Shown piece after piece: positions 11,401 through 22,945 of a stretch of 64,000 nt of DNA. The notes below the pieces were generated by a model. That model was given only the letters and a program-made list of their open reading frames with translations, made no database searches and was not told the DNA's origin. Both the position numbers and the translations under genes were made by a program. Location of the stretch: positions 507,671,373-507,735,372 of the forward strand of contig NC_081415.1 in the NCBI RefSeq assembly GCF_030272615.1. The letters are read 5' to 3'. Each line of letters starts with the position of its first letter. The first letter of the stretch is position 1. This stretch comes from Cryptomeria japonica. Lineage: Eukaryota > Streptophyta > Pinopsida > Cupressales > Cupressaceae.

Positions 11401-12282
11401 AACCCTAAAACGCAAACCCGAAAAGTTAAAAAACACTTTAACAAACCCTGAATTTTTAATCGAATTTAATCGAATTTAATCGATTTTTTTAATGGTTTTT
11501 CAAGTTCGCCGAATTTCGAACTTCAAGGTTCAAATTCGGTCGAACCTGGTGACTTAGATTGGTGGAACAAAATGACCACACTACTACAGCTTTTTGTCTT
11601 TGCATTACTCCAAAATATTATAGCACCGAGATCTTTTCATTTTCAAGGAGGTTTGCACTATAGAGATGTGGAGATTAGGGAAGAGCATGAACTGAGCCTT
11701 TGGTAGACTCTTGCCTGATCTTGATGTGGAAGATGTAGTTATGAATGAGTTTGCTGATTTTATACACTCCACTGGTCAAGGTCACTCTGCTATTTGTAAC
11801 AAATATAAAAAGGATGCTCACAATTGGTGGTACCTCCATGGCCAAACATTCTAACGCCTACAACTTCTTGCAATCAAATATTTATTGCATTTTTTTTTTT
11901 AATCTAAAACTCTCTAAATTTGACTTTCTTTTTATTTTTGAAATAGTTTTTTTCAAGTTTCATGTTTCATTTATAATTTTTCAACTCTTGACTGTATTGT
12001 AACTGCTTGGCATCAAAAAAAGAAAAAGAGTTAGTTTGCATGCATTCCAACTTGCATCTTCTTCAACGCAAATCAGATACCTGCAAGTAAGGTGCAACAA
12101 AGTTGTGGGATGTAAAGCCAAAGCAACCTGACTTAGATTCTACCAGTGCCAAGGATTCTTCTATCTGCCTACATCATCTAATGGCAATAGGGATGATGAT
12201 CCTCTTTATGAATAGCAAAATGGCAATGATAGTTATTTTTAATATCAAACTACAAATATATATCATTACATTTGAATTTGGC

Positions 12283-13846
12283 TGTCATGTCCCCCCATTT
12301 ATAGTAGAAATAATTACTATAACTTTTGCCATATAAAATAATGTTAAAATCATATTATATTACATTGATATTAAAATGATATTATATTATCAATTTACAT
12401 TTTATGTTGAATGATGTTATTATGAAATATACATTATATTAGAAATGATGCATTAACAATATATAAATATTAACAATGTACATTATTAACAAATATCGAA
12501 TGATGCTTAACTTTTACCCAAGGCCCGATAGCCCCTATTGAAACGGTGGCATTTTACATGAAGGGTTCGCTGAATAAGAAGGCAGCGACCCTTCAGGAAA
12601 AGGCGCTGCCAGCAGGGGGAAACATTGTGGCTTTCCACCACGATGGGGAGGGGTAGGATAAGTACCCTCCCCCGTACCAATATGAGGGAGAATGGTAACA
12701 ACAGAAAATAAAAAAAAGAGATCATCAGGACTGCCAGCAGGGAAGGAGCGGAAAGTCGGAGTAAGCACAGGTACGTATATGAATGTCTTTCTGAATTAAT
12801 ATTAAACATAACAGCCAGTACTTTATATACATTAAAATCCTATATGTACATTTTTTATCATAAACCCTTGTGGATAATCTTAAATAAATTGATGACCATT
12901 AATATGATATAAAATTGAAAGGGCGAACAATATATAATTATTCAAACAGCATTGAAATAATTATACATAACAACACTGTTAGACATAATACATGTATACA
13001 TATATCTGTTAATGAATCCAGAAGGAATAAGGTAATCAAAATCAGTTTGTATAAATTGTTATAATACTGTACAGTGCTAATAATATAAGAAGCAGCAATG
13101 ACAAATAAGAATGATTCTGATACAAAGTAGTACTAACAGAAAGCATTGATGACACTCTAATATAAGACACTAAGGCAATATAATGTAATGGAAATATAAT
13201 AACTATGTCAAGTATAATTGATTATCATAATGAGTTAAATTGAATAACAAATATAACTTCATTAGAATATCACGATTGGTTCATTGTATATGAGGGACTC
13301 TCTCTTAAGTATGCCACTCCATGATGGATGCCTAACACCTGCCATATGGAGCCAAGAGGGGTGAAGCATCTGCTCTTGGGCTTAAGAGAGAAGGTGGTTG
13401 TGATGAGGGGGAACGGCGTAGAACACCTCGCTGGGTACGCCACTCCATGATGGATGCCTAACACCTGCCACATGGAGCCAAGGGGGATACGGTATTCTGC
13501 CCTTGGGCCTAGGAGGGATGGTTTCTTGGACACCCTATCCAACTAATGGACTAAAGGAATTGATTACTAACTGACTTACAAACTGACTTTATTTATAATC
13601 TGGTCTCATCTAGGAAATATAATCTGATTATATCCAACAATTATAATTCTAACAGTCTTTAATATAGCAGATTTAATATCATTTAATATAATTCATATTT
13701 CAGTTTGAGTATTATTTCATGTATGTTCTCTAATTTTGTTGCAGGAAAACAGTATACAAAGGTACGCCTATAAAACCCAATTACCTATTTATAGATTTGG
13801 CCAAATTTAGGTTAAATTAAGGTTTAACTAAATAGGGGACATTACA
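12283..13846. mobile_element. Solo LTR, TGTCATGTCC...GGGGACATTACA, TSD TTGGC
   Basis: Terminal bases TGTCATGTCCCC and GGGGACATTACA are inverted repeats, with one mismatch over 12 bp. The 5-bp duplication TTGGC is identical on both sides (12278-12282, 13847-13851). No internal retroelement coding is present, so this is a solo LTR, presumably left by LTR-LTR recombination. It belongs to the same end-type family as 19910-21259. Confidence 0.88.
13305..13515. repeat. Two direct ~90-bp repeats inside the solo LTR
   Basis: Near-identical blocks beginning GTATGCCACTCCATGATGG (~13308) and GTACGCCACTCCATGATGG (~13435) each end in a ...TTGGGC(T/C)TA.GAG.GA stretch. They are ~127 bp apart. Confidence 0.85.
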
Positions 13847-14237
13847 TTGGCAAATTGACATTGAAGTAGTAGTTTTATGGTTGTTTTGATTATTATATGC
13901 ATGCTATGTGCTATTCTGAACTTAATTCCTTATTTTAGGCTAAAATGTGTCTATATTTATGATTTTTTTTGTATGGACAAACCCAAAATGTTCTTAACCA
14001 CTGAAAAGTATTGTTATATCAGTGTTTCTGAACCCCCTTACCGGAACTTGAGCCTGAATCTGTAACATAGAGTTTTTGGAATGGACCTAGTAATCAGGTA
14101 GTAATTTGTAAAGTAGTATTGGCCAGTTGCATTTTCCGTTTTTACTGTTTGCATGACAGTCTCATTATGTTAAGAATTCTAACAGCCATGAAACAAACAT
14201 ATGCTGACACTAAAGATAAAAACAAAATAGAACTTAC

Positions 14238-14818
14238 TGCACTGGAGTCTTGACCAATAACAAAGACTATCATTTCAGGCTTAAATTTGCTGATGGCTGG
14301 TACAACCAGTTCATGCATGGCATGCTCATAACCTCTATCTCCTGTTCCATTAGGCAAAGGTATGTTCAAATTGAAGCCTCTACCATTTCCCCGACCAATT
14401 TCATCATGCAAACCACTTTGAGGATGTGATGGCCCCCAAGAACCATGATTCATATGGAGAGAGATTGTGAGAACATCATCTCGCTCGTAGAACCCTTCTG
14501 CAGTTCCATTTCCATAATGCACATCAATGTCAACCACAGCAACCCGCTTGCAGCTAGACCGCAGGGCTAACTGAACTGCAAGACCAGCATTATTCAAAAA
14601 GCAGTATCCATCAGCTTGATTTGGTTGTGCATGGTGCCCTGGTGGCCTTACTAATGCATAGCATAACTTTCCATGTCCATCCAAAATATACTGCATAGCC
14701 TCAAGTGTTGTACCAGCAGCAAGAAGTGCAGCTTCCCAAGAACCAGGATTCAAACGTGTTCCACCACATAAGGTCTTTCCCCCAGCTGCATCAGCTTCAA
14801 TGAGCATTTTTACATATT
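14238..14818 (-). CDS. HDA8: Histone deacetylase HDA8-type, exon 2
   Basis: This 581-nt internal exon encodes residues 80-273. It begins after a TTGCATTGCAG acceptor and ends at a GTAAGT donor, GCA/GTAAGT. The catalytic core is present: RPPGHH (tandem His 141-142), DIDVHYGNG with zinc ligands Asp178 and His180, and GQDSSA with Asp270. The order and wording match plant HDA8, a class II-like zinc-dependent deacetylase of about 380 residues that removes acetyl groups from lysines. Its first codon is completed by the last base of exon 1, giving HTPEYVKML, so the two exons join in frame. There is no stop or frameshift. The remaining ~100 codons were not found at lower coordinates and may lie beyond base 1. 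Confidence 0.93.
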
Positions 14819-16029
14819 CTGCAATGCAAGAGAACCCAAAACTCACAAGATTTAAATATGATGAAAGATGAATTTCCTGTGAAGTACTAAATAGTGAAAA
14901 GTACAACTTGGTCTATATCAATGATGTCATGAAATGAGGAAAGATATTCCAGAAGGTTGCAGAGGCCTTGTGCATTAAGCAAAAAATATGCATTATGGCG
15001 TAGTTCTCTTGGGCTCAAGAATTAGTAAGAAAGGCATCTACCAAATGTAAAACTGCAATTTCCTTTTAATGCAACTCAGAGTATAATACACTGCCAAAGA
15101 TAACATGAGTCGCACACTTAACAAATAATAATTCTCCACAACTGTAGAGGCATTGTTTTTGGCAAATATAATGAAATTTATATTACATGAACAAAACAAT
15201 GTACATCAAGAAGAACGGGGCGCCATAGGACCACCTCTTTCTTCCCAACACAACGATGAAGCATATTTGAATGCACTCCAAAGTCCAAACTACTTCACAT
15301 TTTATTTTCTAAAGAGCAAGAGGTCAGCCAGAACTGAGTACCTAGATCATCAATAAATATACAAAAATTCCACATTATACATAAATTTTTCTAAAGCCTT
15401 ATTAAGTGCATCTTGCCTTACAACTTTGAAAAAGAGAAGGCCAAATTGAGATAACATTCTCAAAGACCCAACCACCAAAACGGGGGATGCCAAACAATAC
15501 TGCCCTGAGCCCTCCAATGGCTAGGCCACTGAAAGATACCTAAGAGCCATTGCCTAACACCAACCCACGACCACCTAACAAACATACAATTTCAAAATTT
15601 ATCCTTAAGTTTCTCCTTCAGCCACACTGACCATATTGTTCGTTTGACAGAACAGGTTGCTGGCGTAAGTTTGTCAGGAAGACCTTCAACCAGTATCTAC
15701 CATCCAAGAACTCTCAAAAGCATATGGTATTAGATGTAGGGACTGAAGAACCTTTAGAAGAGGAAACTATCAGTCACTGAAAATCAATAGCTGAAACCTA
15801 GGAATCTGAACTGAATCGTATGGCATGATATCATGACTAAAAATTGAAATTGGAGCTGGATATATTCAACATATTCAACTAAGAGATCACAGCTTTACTT
15901 ATGCCTCAAACTAATACGTATGCCACCCAAAATATAGATCCTGAATCTTGATCTGGTCACCCCACAACATATCTAACAGCCATAGATTTTCTCTAAGAAG
16001 CCAGTCCAGGTTTGGTACATAGACTCAGC

Positions 16030-16350
16030 AAAACAAATTGGGCTTTGGATTTGTTTTGGGTTTGTACGTACAAAAGATACACGAAAATCATAAATATATA
16101 CATATTTGCAGCCTAAAGCAGGAATTTAGTTCATAATACCACATAATATTATATAATAAACAAAACCACCATAAAAATTAAAAATACTACTTCAAAGTCA
16201 ACAAGTCAAACTCGAATACCTTGATAAATATTCGTTGTTCAGTATAAAATAATAATGTCAAATCCCTATGGGGTTTATTAAAGAACATTGCTGCTCTCTT
16301 TTAACCATGGTAGTGACTAAAGTTCATTTCAATTTATATTAAATAACTTA
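16030..16350 (-). mobile_element. hAT relic tail, reversed
   Basis: The reverse complement matches the relics at 6.75-6.95 kb and 13.85-14.0 kb, including GCAAATATGTATATATTT, a preceding CGAGTTTGACT block and a following GTACAAACCC. No coding remains. Confidence 0.5.
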
Positions 16351-16382
16351 ATGCTGTTCTATTTAACTTGGCACCAGATGGT

Positions 16383-17419
16383 TGTTGAATATGTATAGCT
16401 TCAGTCGGAATTCTCTGATCAAGCCTATACAATTCAAATGTCTAATTGGCCTATCGGCCTTAGACATTTGAATAACTGTTCTCATTATTAAGTTTAGACT
16501 TAGTCTTCAGATTATACATAACCATTATAACTGTTATCTACTTGTCATCAATTACAATCATTATCGGGCTACATATATTATCAATTTAATTGCTAATCGA
16601 TTTCTTTTATTTATTAGTTGATTGTTAGTGACCGATGACGATAGGATAATATCAATTATAATTAACTGATGGTAATTGCTTTGATTAGTTACTATTCCGA
16701 TTCATTAATGAATCGATACGGGTTTTACAAGCCACCATTTCGTGTTAAAGGGACAAGGCCCTTAAGGAAGTTTGTGGACATCATATTTAAGGATAATATG
16801 ATTTCCTTAGAACAGTGAAGGAGATAAAATTGCAGATCGACATACTAACATCGGTGGAAAAGAAATACAGCCGTTGAAGTTACAAATAATCAGTGTGTGA
16901 ATCTATATATATATACTGCAATCTGCATGAATCATCTGCCAGGTGTGATTGTGTGAGAATAGAAAAGTTTGATGCTGCACGTGCGATATCTGTAATAGAT
17001 ATAAACTGAGAGCAGTGCATATACAATAGCCTTGTGCGTAAACAAAGAGCAGTACGAATATCATACAGCGGTGGATATAACTTATAACAAAGCCTATACT
17101 ATATGAGTAGTGAACATAAGGCTGTGCATACGATTGATCTCTGCAAATCAATCTACTGCGTAATTTGTGATATACAATTACAAGGAAGATAAAATCTACG
17201 ATATATATACTGAGTGAAATATACGTATATACTGCAACATATATATACATTTATCTACTGTGAAAATATTACTGTGCTCATTTGCTTCATATATTACTGT
17301 GTATCTACAGTGTATCTGTGATAGGAGATATATATTCAGATATAATTTTGAATTAGAGCAGTAATATCAGAGATATAGCTCTATATTTCTAAACTTTCAT
17401 TCTGATCTATAATTCAACA
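16383..17419. mobile_element. Solo LTR, TGTTGAAT...ATTCAACA
   Basis: A perfect 8-bp terminal inverted repeat, TGTTGAAT/ATTCAACA, bounds 1,037 bp. The flanks are ATGGT (16378-16382) and ATGGC (17420-17424), a duplication with one change. The interior has no coding sequence. Ends and size fit a copia-type LTR. Confidence 0.85.
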
Positions 17420-18455
17420 ATGGCTATCTAACTAATATGTTACAAGCATGTCAAACTGCATCACCCTGTTTCTTACATGTGGTGCTTCCAACTGTAATTC
17501 CTCCATGTGCTAAGCTAATACTATCTGTTTAAACAAATACTGATCCTCCAATGTAGGTACATACAGAAAAGTTAGTCTTGAGGCTATTTTTCCTTCTATT
17601 TTCCAGTAGGCATTGTTATATACCCCATCAATAAAAAGTGGGATTGAACTCAAATTGAGATCCTCAAAATTGGAGTGGGCTCCTTGACTATTGAACACTA
17701 CAATCTGAATTGCTGTAATTTGACAATTCTTTTAAGCAGCAACTTTGTACTTGCACGAGTATTGCCTCCGACCACCAACAAGCTGCATATTTGTAATTTT
17801 ACCAACCGTAACCATTGCAACTTAGTGCTGTTCTATTTAACTTGGCACCAGAAGCACCTCCAACACGTGCTACATTTACATTTGCATTGTTGTACCTGTG
17901 AAAGGTTCTGAGTTGACAAGTAAACAGTTATACAATCCTGCTCACCAGGTATACATAAGGACCTTTGTGTTTCCAAATGAAAATGGTATTGATGACTTTT
18001 ACTAACCTTGCCAACAATAAGTTCATCAGATCTGAATGAAGTATCTACATTTCCTCTCTGGAAGTTAAAAGCTCTGCTGTCAAATAATGGGTTAGCCTTT
18101 ATAGAATCATCAATTGTGAGCAGCAACTTCATTACATCTGTCTAAATAACATGCACAATCTTTGCAGCTGCGTTTGCAATGGACTTTGTCTTTGCTACAA
18201 CCAACCCCACAGCTTGGCCATGGTAATGAACCCATTTAGATGCAAAAACAAACTCATAATCACTAACAAGCTTACAATAGCAAACTGCAGCAATTGTATC
18301 ATCAGAGAGAAAGTGACAACTCTATTCATGGAAAGAGCTTCCAACGGATCTATATCCTTGATAGTTCCATTTGATATTGTTGAAAGAACAAAAACTGCAT
18401 GCAATCCATCTCCAAGTTTTAAATCATCAAAAGTACTCTACTTCCCCTGTGACCT
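17420..18455 (-). pseudogene. Aldehyde oxidase/xanthine dehydrogenase family fragment
   Basis: On the minus strand, several frames together read as the start of the molybdopterin-binding half of an AO/XDH protein: VTGEVEY, DGLHAVFVLST, HGQAVGLVVAKTKS, LTIDDSIKANPLF, FHLETQRSLCIPG, VYLSTQN, RVGGASGAKLNR and PHVRNR. No introns separate these motifs, which suggests a processed or captured copy. Stops and frameshifts abound. The flavin and iron-sulfur parts are absent. The fragment directly follows a branching-enzyme piece in the same orientation. AO versus XDH cannot be settled by eye. Confidence 0.8.
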
Positions 18456-18739
18456 GTGCTTTATCAATCAAAATTTTCAGGTCCTCTGATGTTCCTGATC
18501 TACTACTCACAGCTAACAAGTTTGTGACACAATATCCAAATGATCCATAGAATGAAGGTTCCATTACATCCATCGATTGAATTCTGTTATATTCGTTTGC
18601 TTTTATGCAAGGGAGTAGATTTCTGCAAATTCCAAATATGATGCTACACGTGGTTCTGGACCACTCTTTCCTGCATGAGTCTCATAAATACATGGAGCCT
18701 CAGGCCTTGGTGTTTGAGGATATTTGAAGTCCATACCAG
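18456..18739 (-). pseudogene. 1,4-alpha-glucan branching enzyme fragment
   Basis: The minus strand reads FKYPQTPRPEAPCIYETHAG, then GKSGPEPRVASYLEF. After a frameshift come IKANEYN, SFGYCVTNLLAVSSRSG, and SEDLKILIDKA. This is the conserved start of the GH13 domain of starch/glycogen branching enzymes (usual wording IYEAHVG and SFGYHVTNFFA). It is ~95 codons and lacks the catalytic residues further downstream. It changes to oxidase sequence at about 18455 with no spacer. Confidence 0.82.
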
Positions 18740-19909
18740 CAAAAATCTTTGGGGAAAAAATCAGCAAACTAAAAGTATAAGATTTTTTTAAATAATCGGG
18801 AATTAAACGGGGAAAAATTGGATTTAAAAATAAATAAAAAATGTTGAAAAATAGACAAAAAATACTTGTTTTTTAAATTTAACGGCAATGCCATAGAATA
18901 AAGATATAGGGGAAAAGGCTCAATACATGTGCACCTAACTTCACGGTTCTCAAAATCTTATGTGGACATATCAAAATTTTCTTAATTTTATGCAGCAGCT
19001 TACTTGTCAAGTCCCCTACTTAAAATTTCGTTTCAAGTCCACATGGTCATACATGATGCCACATCAGCATGCATTTTTGTGAAGGTGTCCAAAATGGGCC
19101 CAAATGGTGATAAGACCAATAGGTGTGCACTAAGTCATGTTTCCTTGTGTGTTGATGTGCCATTGTATGATTGGTTATTTTTTGAATTTTAGAGGTACTT
19201 TTTTGGGGATAAGCATTGACATGACATTTTTAGGGCACCACTATTGGTCTCATTTTGTCCAAGTACCATAGCATGTATTGGTACCCACTCACCTATTGGT
19301 CCCTCTCCCCTAGAGAGCAAATAAAATAGGGCGTTTAGCCCATGAATTGTCCAAATGAAAAGTTTGTCTAAGCAGAATGCAATGTAGCATGTAAACTTTG
19401 CTATTAAATGATTATTTGTAAGTGAACTATTTGAAGTTGATAAGGTTATTGCTAAGTTAACAATAAAACGATTGAATGATACGTGAGTAGACCTCTAGTC
19501 TTGTTGTACGATGCCAGTGGATGGTAAAATGTTACTAACAACACTATATTCCAAATTATTATTAATATCAAAAGAATGTTTAATCATAGAGACTGCACTA
19601 TCGTAACTAACTCTGGAAACTTTGAAAACTTAGTAAGACATCACAACAACTACAATAAACATGTTGCATTCCAGTAGGATAAAAGAAAAAAGAAAAAAAC
19701 ATTTTATCATTACAAAATTTTCACATAGGAAACTTCAAAGAATTTATCATCCAAATAAAAATCTAATCAATCGATAAAAGAGAAACCATTTCTCATAACT
19801 TGGTAAGAATATGTTCATGAATTATGCATTTTCAAATATTCAAGGTACAAAACCAAGTCACATTCACAAGATTTGCTATTAAACTAAACCTTCAAATTAA
19901 GTCAAAGTA
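18740..19909. other. Intronic sequence, nothing recognised
   Basis: AT-rich sequence with no coding match or paired repeat that I could identify. Confidence 0.5.
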
Positions 19910-21259
19910 TGTAAGAACCCTGCTGGTTCTAAATCTTCTACTGATGCAAATGCTGTCTTGTTTTTGTATTTTTCAAAGGTTTTGAAGAATTTTAAGCAAG
20001 AAATAACATGTGAGTCAGGCAAGAAATGCACATAGAACTGAATTGACAAGAAGTATAGAGCAACTGCAACTATATTAAGTATCAGGTAACTACTACAATT
20101 GAAACTAATACATAAAACATACCGGAGGTCCTCAGATTATTTAAATAAGAAAATTCTGGAACTTGCCAGCCAAAATAGTGAAACTGACAAAACAAGGTGC
20201 ACAAGTCCAGAATGCAATTTCTCCAAGCCAAAAAAGAGATGGAATGGCCTGAGAATGCTAGGCGATCAAGGTGAAGTAGTCTGAAGGCAAAAAGGATAGG
20301 CATTTCAGCCTTCCTAGTCAAACGCCCCTTTTCAAGACCACACATGCCAAGCTGAAAATGTACGGCCAGCCAAGGAGAATATACGGCCTGCCTCCCAGAT
20401 GTCTGTAACTGCTAAATGAAGGCGTCTCACCCAAGTGTAACCCTCTTTAGTTGGAAATCTGCAAATAACTGAACTAAATAAGCTCTAATGAAGCACAAAT
20501 GGACTCCAGAATGAAGCCCTCTCACAATGCAATGATTCAACTGATCTTCCATAGCCTCAAGATCACAAATCCATGAAGAATTATCGTTCTCCAATGGTGA
20601 AAACTCATTGTAACCCTTGTATCAGACAATTGCACGAAGAAGCCAAAAAGAAACAATGTCAAATAATCAATCATATGAGGTCGAATTGTCTTCTTTGCTT
20701 CTTATAACCCTCAAAAAGGCACAATTCCCCAAAAAGTACGATTTCCTTTTTGAAATGAGTTAAATACATTTAAATGTATTTAATATACTTTATGCATCAT
20801 TTAAATAAATTCCCCTACTTGGGCGTACCTTTTTGATATTCACTTTATAATATTTAAGTGATTCACTTTTTAATAAAGTTAATAATATAACTTTATAATA
20901 ACCCCCCTTTAGGATTAAATATAACCTAACCACTCAAATATTAATATCTCCCTCAATATTCAATCTTTTGATTAGAAGTTGGGGTCAACACTGTATAACC
21001 TCCATGTGTCCACATGCCTTGACTAAAAATAGCTTCACTGCCAAATTGATTTATTATAAATAGTAAGTTCCTCAACTAAGCTCAAGCATCGATATACAAA
21101 GGCATGGAACTGAACCTGAGACTGAACTGAAGACATGGAGTGACAACAATCTCCATTAACTGCCACTGAGACTCTCTATCCAAACATATTAGGCTACGAG
21201 AGTCCAAATAATAGGCTAATCCCTCGAACTCTGATGTTCACGAAAATGGGGACATTACA
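19910..21259. mobile_element. Solo LTR, TGTAAGAACC...GGGGACATTACA, TSD AAGTA
   Basis: 1,350 bp bounded by TGTAA/TTACA inverted ends and an exact 5-bp duplication AAGTA (19905-19909 and 21260-21264). The GGGGACATTACA end is shared with the solo LTR at 12283-13846. The interior has no retroelement coding. Confidence 0.88.
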
Positions 21260-21781
21260 AAGTACTGACTCATATAAAGTAGAAGTAGAAGATAGACACA
21301 AAACACATTTTAGGATGGATATGCATAATATCAAAATAAGCATACAAAATCACAACTACTAAGATTTTGATGTCACAAAGATTGGACATCTTGGTGCAAT
21401 ACTAGGTTAAATATAAACATCAGGGTGGAGATTTTATGTAGGCAAGGGTTTTTGTACTACAACTCAAGAGAATGATAAAATGTTATGAAGACAAAAGATC
21501 ATCTACACATAACATTACCTCTTCACTTCTAGTAATGAGATTATGTAAAAAAATGAAACTATAGCATTGTCATATTCATCAAGCAAAACAATGATATGAT
21601 AGAGAACCTAAATTAGCATTAAATTCATGCCATTTAGCCAAGAATATGGATTATTTCTTTCCAAAGAACTAATTTACAAGGCTGTCACTGTAGAAAAAAA
21701 ATAGAGCATCAACTGTTGTTTGGACCAAATAACCAACCAATCTTCACAGCAACAATTTAGTTGTGCAGAATATCGAGATAA

Positions 21782-22290
21782 GAAGTAGACACAAAATTAA
21801 ACCATGATAAAGTAGACATATAATATGAAGTAGATACAATGAGCTAAAACATAACCTCAAAATATAGACCATTCACCTCTCATGATAGTAAAATACTCTC
21901 TTTGGATGGAAGCCTCACCAAAATAGAATAGATTTAACTTTTTTATATTGTTAATTTAAATTGAAAGATCCTTGTGATGTGCACATTGAAAATTTTATCT
22001 AATATTTGATGTAGATAAGAAGTAGACACAAAATTAAACCATGTGTGAAATCATATTGACGGTATTGACAAAAATCCTAGCATCTGAATATAGATAAAAT
22101 TAAACCATGATAAAGTAGACACAAAATATGAAGTATGAACAGCGAGCAAAGATATAACCTCAAATGTAAACCATTGATTTGTCATTACATTAAAATACTA
22201 TCTCTTTGGATGGAAATCCAACCAAAATACGATAGATTTAACGTTTTTTAATCTTGTTAATCTAAATTGAATGATCCTTGTTGAAACTTT
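21782..22290. repeat. Direct duplication of ~195 bp plus a partial copy
   Basis: Block 21782-21985 (AATTAAACCATGATAAAGTA ... TTGGATGGAAGCC ... GATCCTTGTG) recurs at about 22092-22285 with substitutions. A third short copy of its start is near 22019. Confidence 0.75.
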
Positions 22291-22774
22291 TGTTTAACAA
22301 TTTATTCATCTATTTGTATGCACTGGTTGAATTTTGTGTAAATACTATGTATATGGTGTGAAGTTATAGAATGTATTTGCAACAATGTTACGACAAAAAA
22401 TTGCTTTCCTTTGACTCAAATGCACCACTTCTTGACTCCTTGCAATTTGCAACTAGTTGTGTTTTCTATGCATGTCCCGACGAGCTTCGGTTTGTAATTG
22501 TGCCCAAAAATATCACACAACTACGCTATTCATAAAACACCATTTCTCAAGTTGCGAGGTTTCACAAGTTGGCAAGAGATTGATCAAGGTTTAGATGCAA
22601 TTTAAATGTGATTTTTATGTGATTTGAATGCAAAAAAAATGTCAAAAATTGCACTCAACATTTTTTTTAAAAGAGGGAATTTTTTGGAGGAAAAAATCAT
22701 CTGCAAGAAAGATTAGCAAAAAATCGGATATAATCGGGGTTTTTTGGAGATTTTTGTTTCTCTATGATAAACAA

Positions 22775-22945
22775 GGTGGAAACTTATCACCCCACCTAAA
22801 GTGGAAAAGTGATAGTGTGATAACACCATTAAAGGTGGAAGATCCACTTAAGATGGATATGTGATAGCATGATAAAACCATTAAAGGTAGAGACACCACA
22901 TAAAGTGGAATGTGATAACATGATAACACCACCTAAAGTGGGAAT
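22775..22945. repeat. Three imperfect ~52-bp units
   Basis: GTGATA.(C/T)ATGATAA.ACCA units, each followed by TTAAAGGT or CTAAAGTG, repeat three times. They read as an AT-rich minisatellite. Confidence 0.65.

Larger units (their letters stand above)
8390..11557 (-). mobile_element. Complete hAT transposon with perfect ends
   Basis: The element has an 18-bp perfect terminal inverted repeat, CTAAGTCACCAGGTTCGA, at both ends. It is flanked by identical 8-bp duplications, ATTGGTGG (8382-8389 and 11558-11565), the size expected for hAT. It carries one uninterrupted transposase on the minus strand, an AT-rich leader intron and a GC-rich first exon. This is one of the least decayed elements in the window and looks young or potentially active. 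Confidence 0.93.
8100..14070 (+). mobile_element. Old hAT relic, interrupted by a hAT and a solo LTR
   Basis: Blocks 8100-8389, 11558-12282 and 13847-14070 join into one degenerate sequence once the intact hAT (8390-11557) and the solo LTR (12283-13846) are removed. The rejoined tail (catcatctaatgg, then a D-rich stretch, then GTATGGACAAACCC) matches the hAT relics at 6.6-6.9 kb and 16.0-16.35 kb. A DWWNK-like fragment spans the first junction. It is heavily mutated. Confidence 0.45.

Noticed and set aside
11131-11479. GC-rich ORFs on both strands
   Set aside because: Overlapping frames in a CpG-rich, stop-poor leader; no family match and a splice donor sits at the edge.
12507-12809. Hydrophobic minus-strand ORF of 100 residues
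   Set aside because: Lies wholly inside a solo LTR with paired duplications; no start context or family.
16903-17250. 115-residue Tyr-rich ORF
   Set aside because: Inside a solo LTR with perfect inverted ends; composition-driven.
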